Positions 5,097 through 6,142 of a stretch of DNA of 6,142 nucleotides are shown here, one piece after another. The stretch is from positions 1 through 6,142 of the forward strand of contig JAEENF010000130.1 in NCBI GenBank assembly GCA_016283605.1. The letters are read 5' to 3'. The DNA is from Prevotella sp. GTDB lineage: Bacteria > Bacteroidota > Bacteroidia > Bacteroidales > Bacteroidaceae. Made by a program: the position numbers and the translations under genes. How positions within the stretch are numbered: position 1 is the stretch's first letter; every line of letters starts with the position of its first letter. The notes below the pieces were generated by a model. The model did not search any database and was not told the origin of the DNA. It saw only the letters and a program-made list of their open reading frames with translations.

Positions 5097-6142
5097 ATGG
5101 CTTATACACGTATGACTGCCGCAGAGGCTGCGGCACTGATTAAGAATGGCGATCACATCGCCATGAGTGGCTTCACACCAGCCGGTGTGGCCAAGGCAAC
5201 AACCAAAGAGTTAGCAAAAATCGCTGTGGCTGAGCACGAGGCCGGCCGCGAGTTCAAGGTGGCCATCTTCACAGGTGCCTCCACAGGACAGAGCACTGAC
5301 GGTGACCTGGCAAATGCACAGGCAATCCTCTATCGTGCTCCCTACACGACGAACCCTGATTTCCGTAAGCACGTGAATCTGGGTGAGATTCCTTATAACG
5401 ATCTGCACCTGAGTCACATGGCCCAGGAACTGCGCTATGGTTTCTATGGTGATGTTGATTGGGCTATCCTCGAGGTATGTGACATTGAGGAGGTAGGCAA
5501 TGACTATCATGTCTATCTGACCGCTGCCGGTGGTATCTCTCCGACGGCTGCCCGTCTGGCCAAGAAGGTGATTCTGGAGCTCAACTCGTTCCATAATCCT
5601 AATGCGAAGTTCATCCACGATGTGTATGAGCCCCTGGATCCTCCTTACCGCAAGGCTATTCCCATCGAGCACGTAGGCGACCGTATCGGAAAGCCTTATG
5701 TGTCGATTCCCAAGGATAAGGTAGCAGGTGTTGTGGAGTGCAATATCCCTGATGAGGCCCGTGCCTTCAAGGACAGCGACCCTGTGACCGATAAGATCGG
5801 ATTCCTGACGGCTGAGTTCCTCGTGGAGGAGATGCACAAGGGTCGTATCCCCAAGGAGTTCCTGCCCCTGCAGAGTGGTGTGGGTTCAACGGCCAACGCC
5901 ATTCTTGGTGCACTGGGCGAGGACAAGCACGTGCCCGACTTCAACATCTATACGGAGGTCATCCAGAACTCCGTGATTGAGATGATGCTCAACGGTCGTG
6001 TGAAGGATGCTTCAGCCTGCTCGCTGACCGTCAGCAACGAGTGCCTGATGGATGTCTACGACAACATGGACTATATGAAGCAGCACCTGACCCTGCGTCA
6101 GAGTGAGATCTCTAATTCACCTGAGATCATCCGTCGCTTAGG
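5097..6142 (+). CDS. Acetyl-CoA hydrolase / CoA-transferase family protein (3' end outside window)
   Basis: The first 348 codons are present and open to the window edge; members of this family are usually about 500 residues. The enzyme moves CoA between acyl-CoA and a carboxylate such as acetate or succinate, or hydrolyses acetyl-CoA, in the cytoplasm. In propionate- and succinate-forming Bacteroidales the likely role is succinate/propionyl- or acetyl-CoA transfer, but the substrate cannot be fixed from this part. Visible signatures are an N-terminal MTAAEAAALIKNGDHIAMSGF, IFTGASTGQS, a TAAGGISPTAARLAKK segment, GVGSTANAILGAL (261-273) and IYTEVIQ with Glu287, which matches the catalytic glutamate that forms the glutamyl-CoA intermediate in this family (Glu294 in Acetobacter AarC). 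The ATG at 5097 is chosen over Met6 (5112) because of its spacing from the promoter and the family N-terminus. Strong, C-ending codon bias suggests high expression. Confidence 0.92.
   Translation, partial: MAYTRMTAAEAAALIKNGDHIAMSGFTPAGVAKATTKELAKIAVAEHEAGREFKVAIFTGASTGQSTDGDLANAQAILYRAPYTTNPDFRKHVNLGEIPYNDLHLSHMAQELRYGFYGDVDWAILEVCDIEEVGNDYHVYLTAAGGISPTAARLAKKVILELNSFHNPNAKFIHDVYEPLDPPYRKAIPIEHVGDRIGKPYVSIPKDKVAGVVECNIPDEARAFKDSDPVTDKIGFLTAEFLVEEMHKGRIPKEFLPLQSGVGSTANAILGALGEDKHVPDFNIYTEVIQNSVIEMMLNGRVKDASACSLTVSNECLMDVYDNMDYMKQHLTLRQSEISNSPEIIRRL

Noticed and set aside
5211..5837. 208-codon open frame on the minus strand inside the CoA-transferase gene.
   Set aside because: It is a mirror frame of a strongly codon-biased gene whose + strand translation matches a known family throughout.

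Overview
The window looks like chromosomal DNA of a Bacteroidales bacterium, most likely Prevotella or a close relative. Three things point there: perfect Bacteroidetes-type -7 promoter elements (TAnnTTTG) before three transcription units with little sign of Shine-Dalgarno sequences, C-terminal type IX secretion (T9SS/Por) sorting tails of the '...GIYIV...KKVxxK' kind, and Omp28-family proteins. The assignment rests on sequence features only. All credible genes are on the + strand.

Region 1 (about 45-3396) is a likely three-gene envelope operon. A promoter at 58-89 lies beside a strong dyad (45-69). It is followed by an Omp28-like lipoprotein with a CxxC thioredoxin-like motif (134-940), a small secreted protein of unknown function with a T9SS-type tail (958-1578), and a 578-residue secreted protein (1604-3340) that carries an Omp28-like CxxC domain plus a T9SS-type tail. 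A perfect 12-bp stem-loop (3363-3396) closes the unit. The first and third genes share both the CxxC motif and a C-terminal HxHVLR...WG block, so they are paralogous modules that appear to reach the surface by two routes: a lipid anchor and T9SS.

Region 2 (3510-4979) has its own -7 element and two tightly packed genes: a short histidine kinase with no visible sensor domain or membrane segment, and a seven-helix hemolysin III/PAQR-family membrane protein starting 1 nt after the kinase stop codon. No response regulator is present in the window.

Region 3 (5037-6142) has a textbook promoter overlapped by two interlocking palindromes. It drives an acetyl-CoA hydrolase/CoA-transferase family gene, probably of central fermentation metabolism (acetate/succinate/propionate CoA exchange), which runs off the right edge.

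The least ordinary structure is a 7-nt tandem repeat (consensus GTGAAWA) that occurs twice in the same orientation, each time at the 3' end of a gene (895-950 and 4982-5023). In the first case the repeat is translated, adds a 7-residue repeated tail to the lipoprotein and supplies its stop codon. In the second it begins 2 nt after the stop codon. Because the period is 7 nt and the unit contains TGA, an array of a few units can stop translation in every frame.
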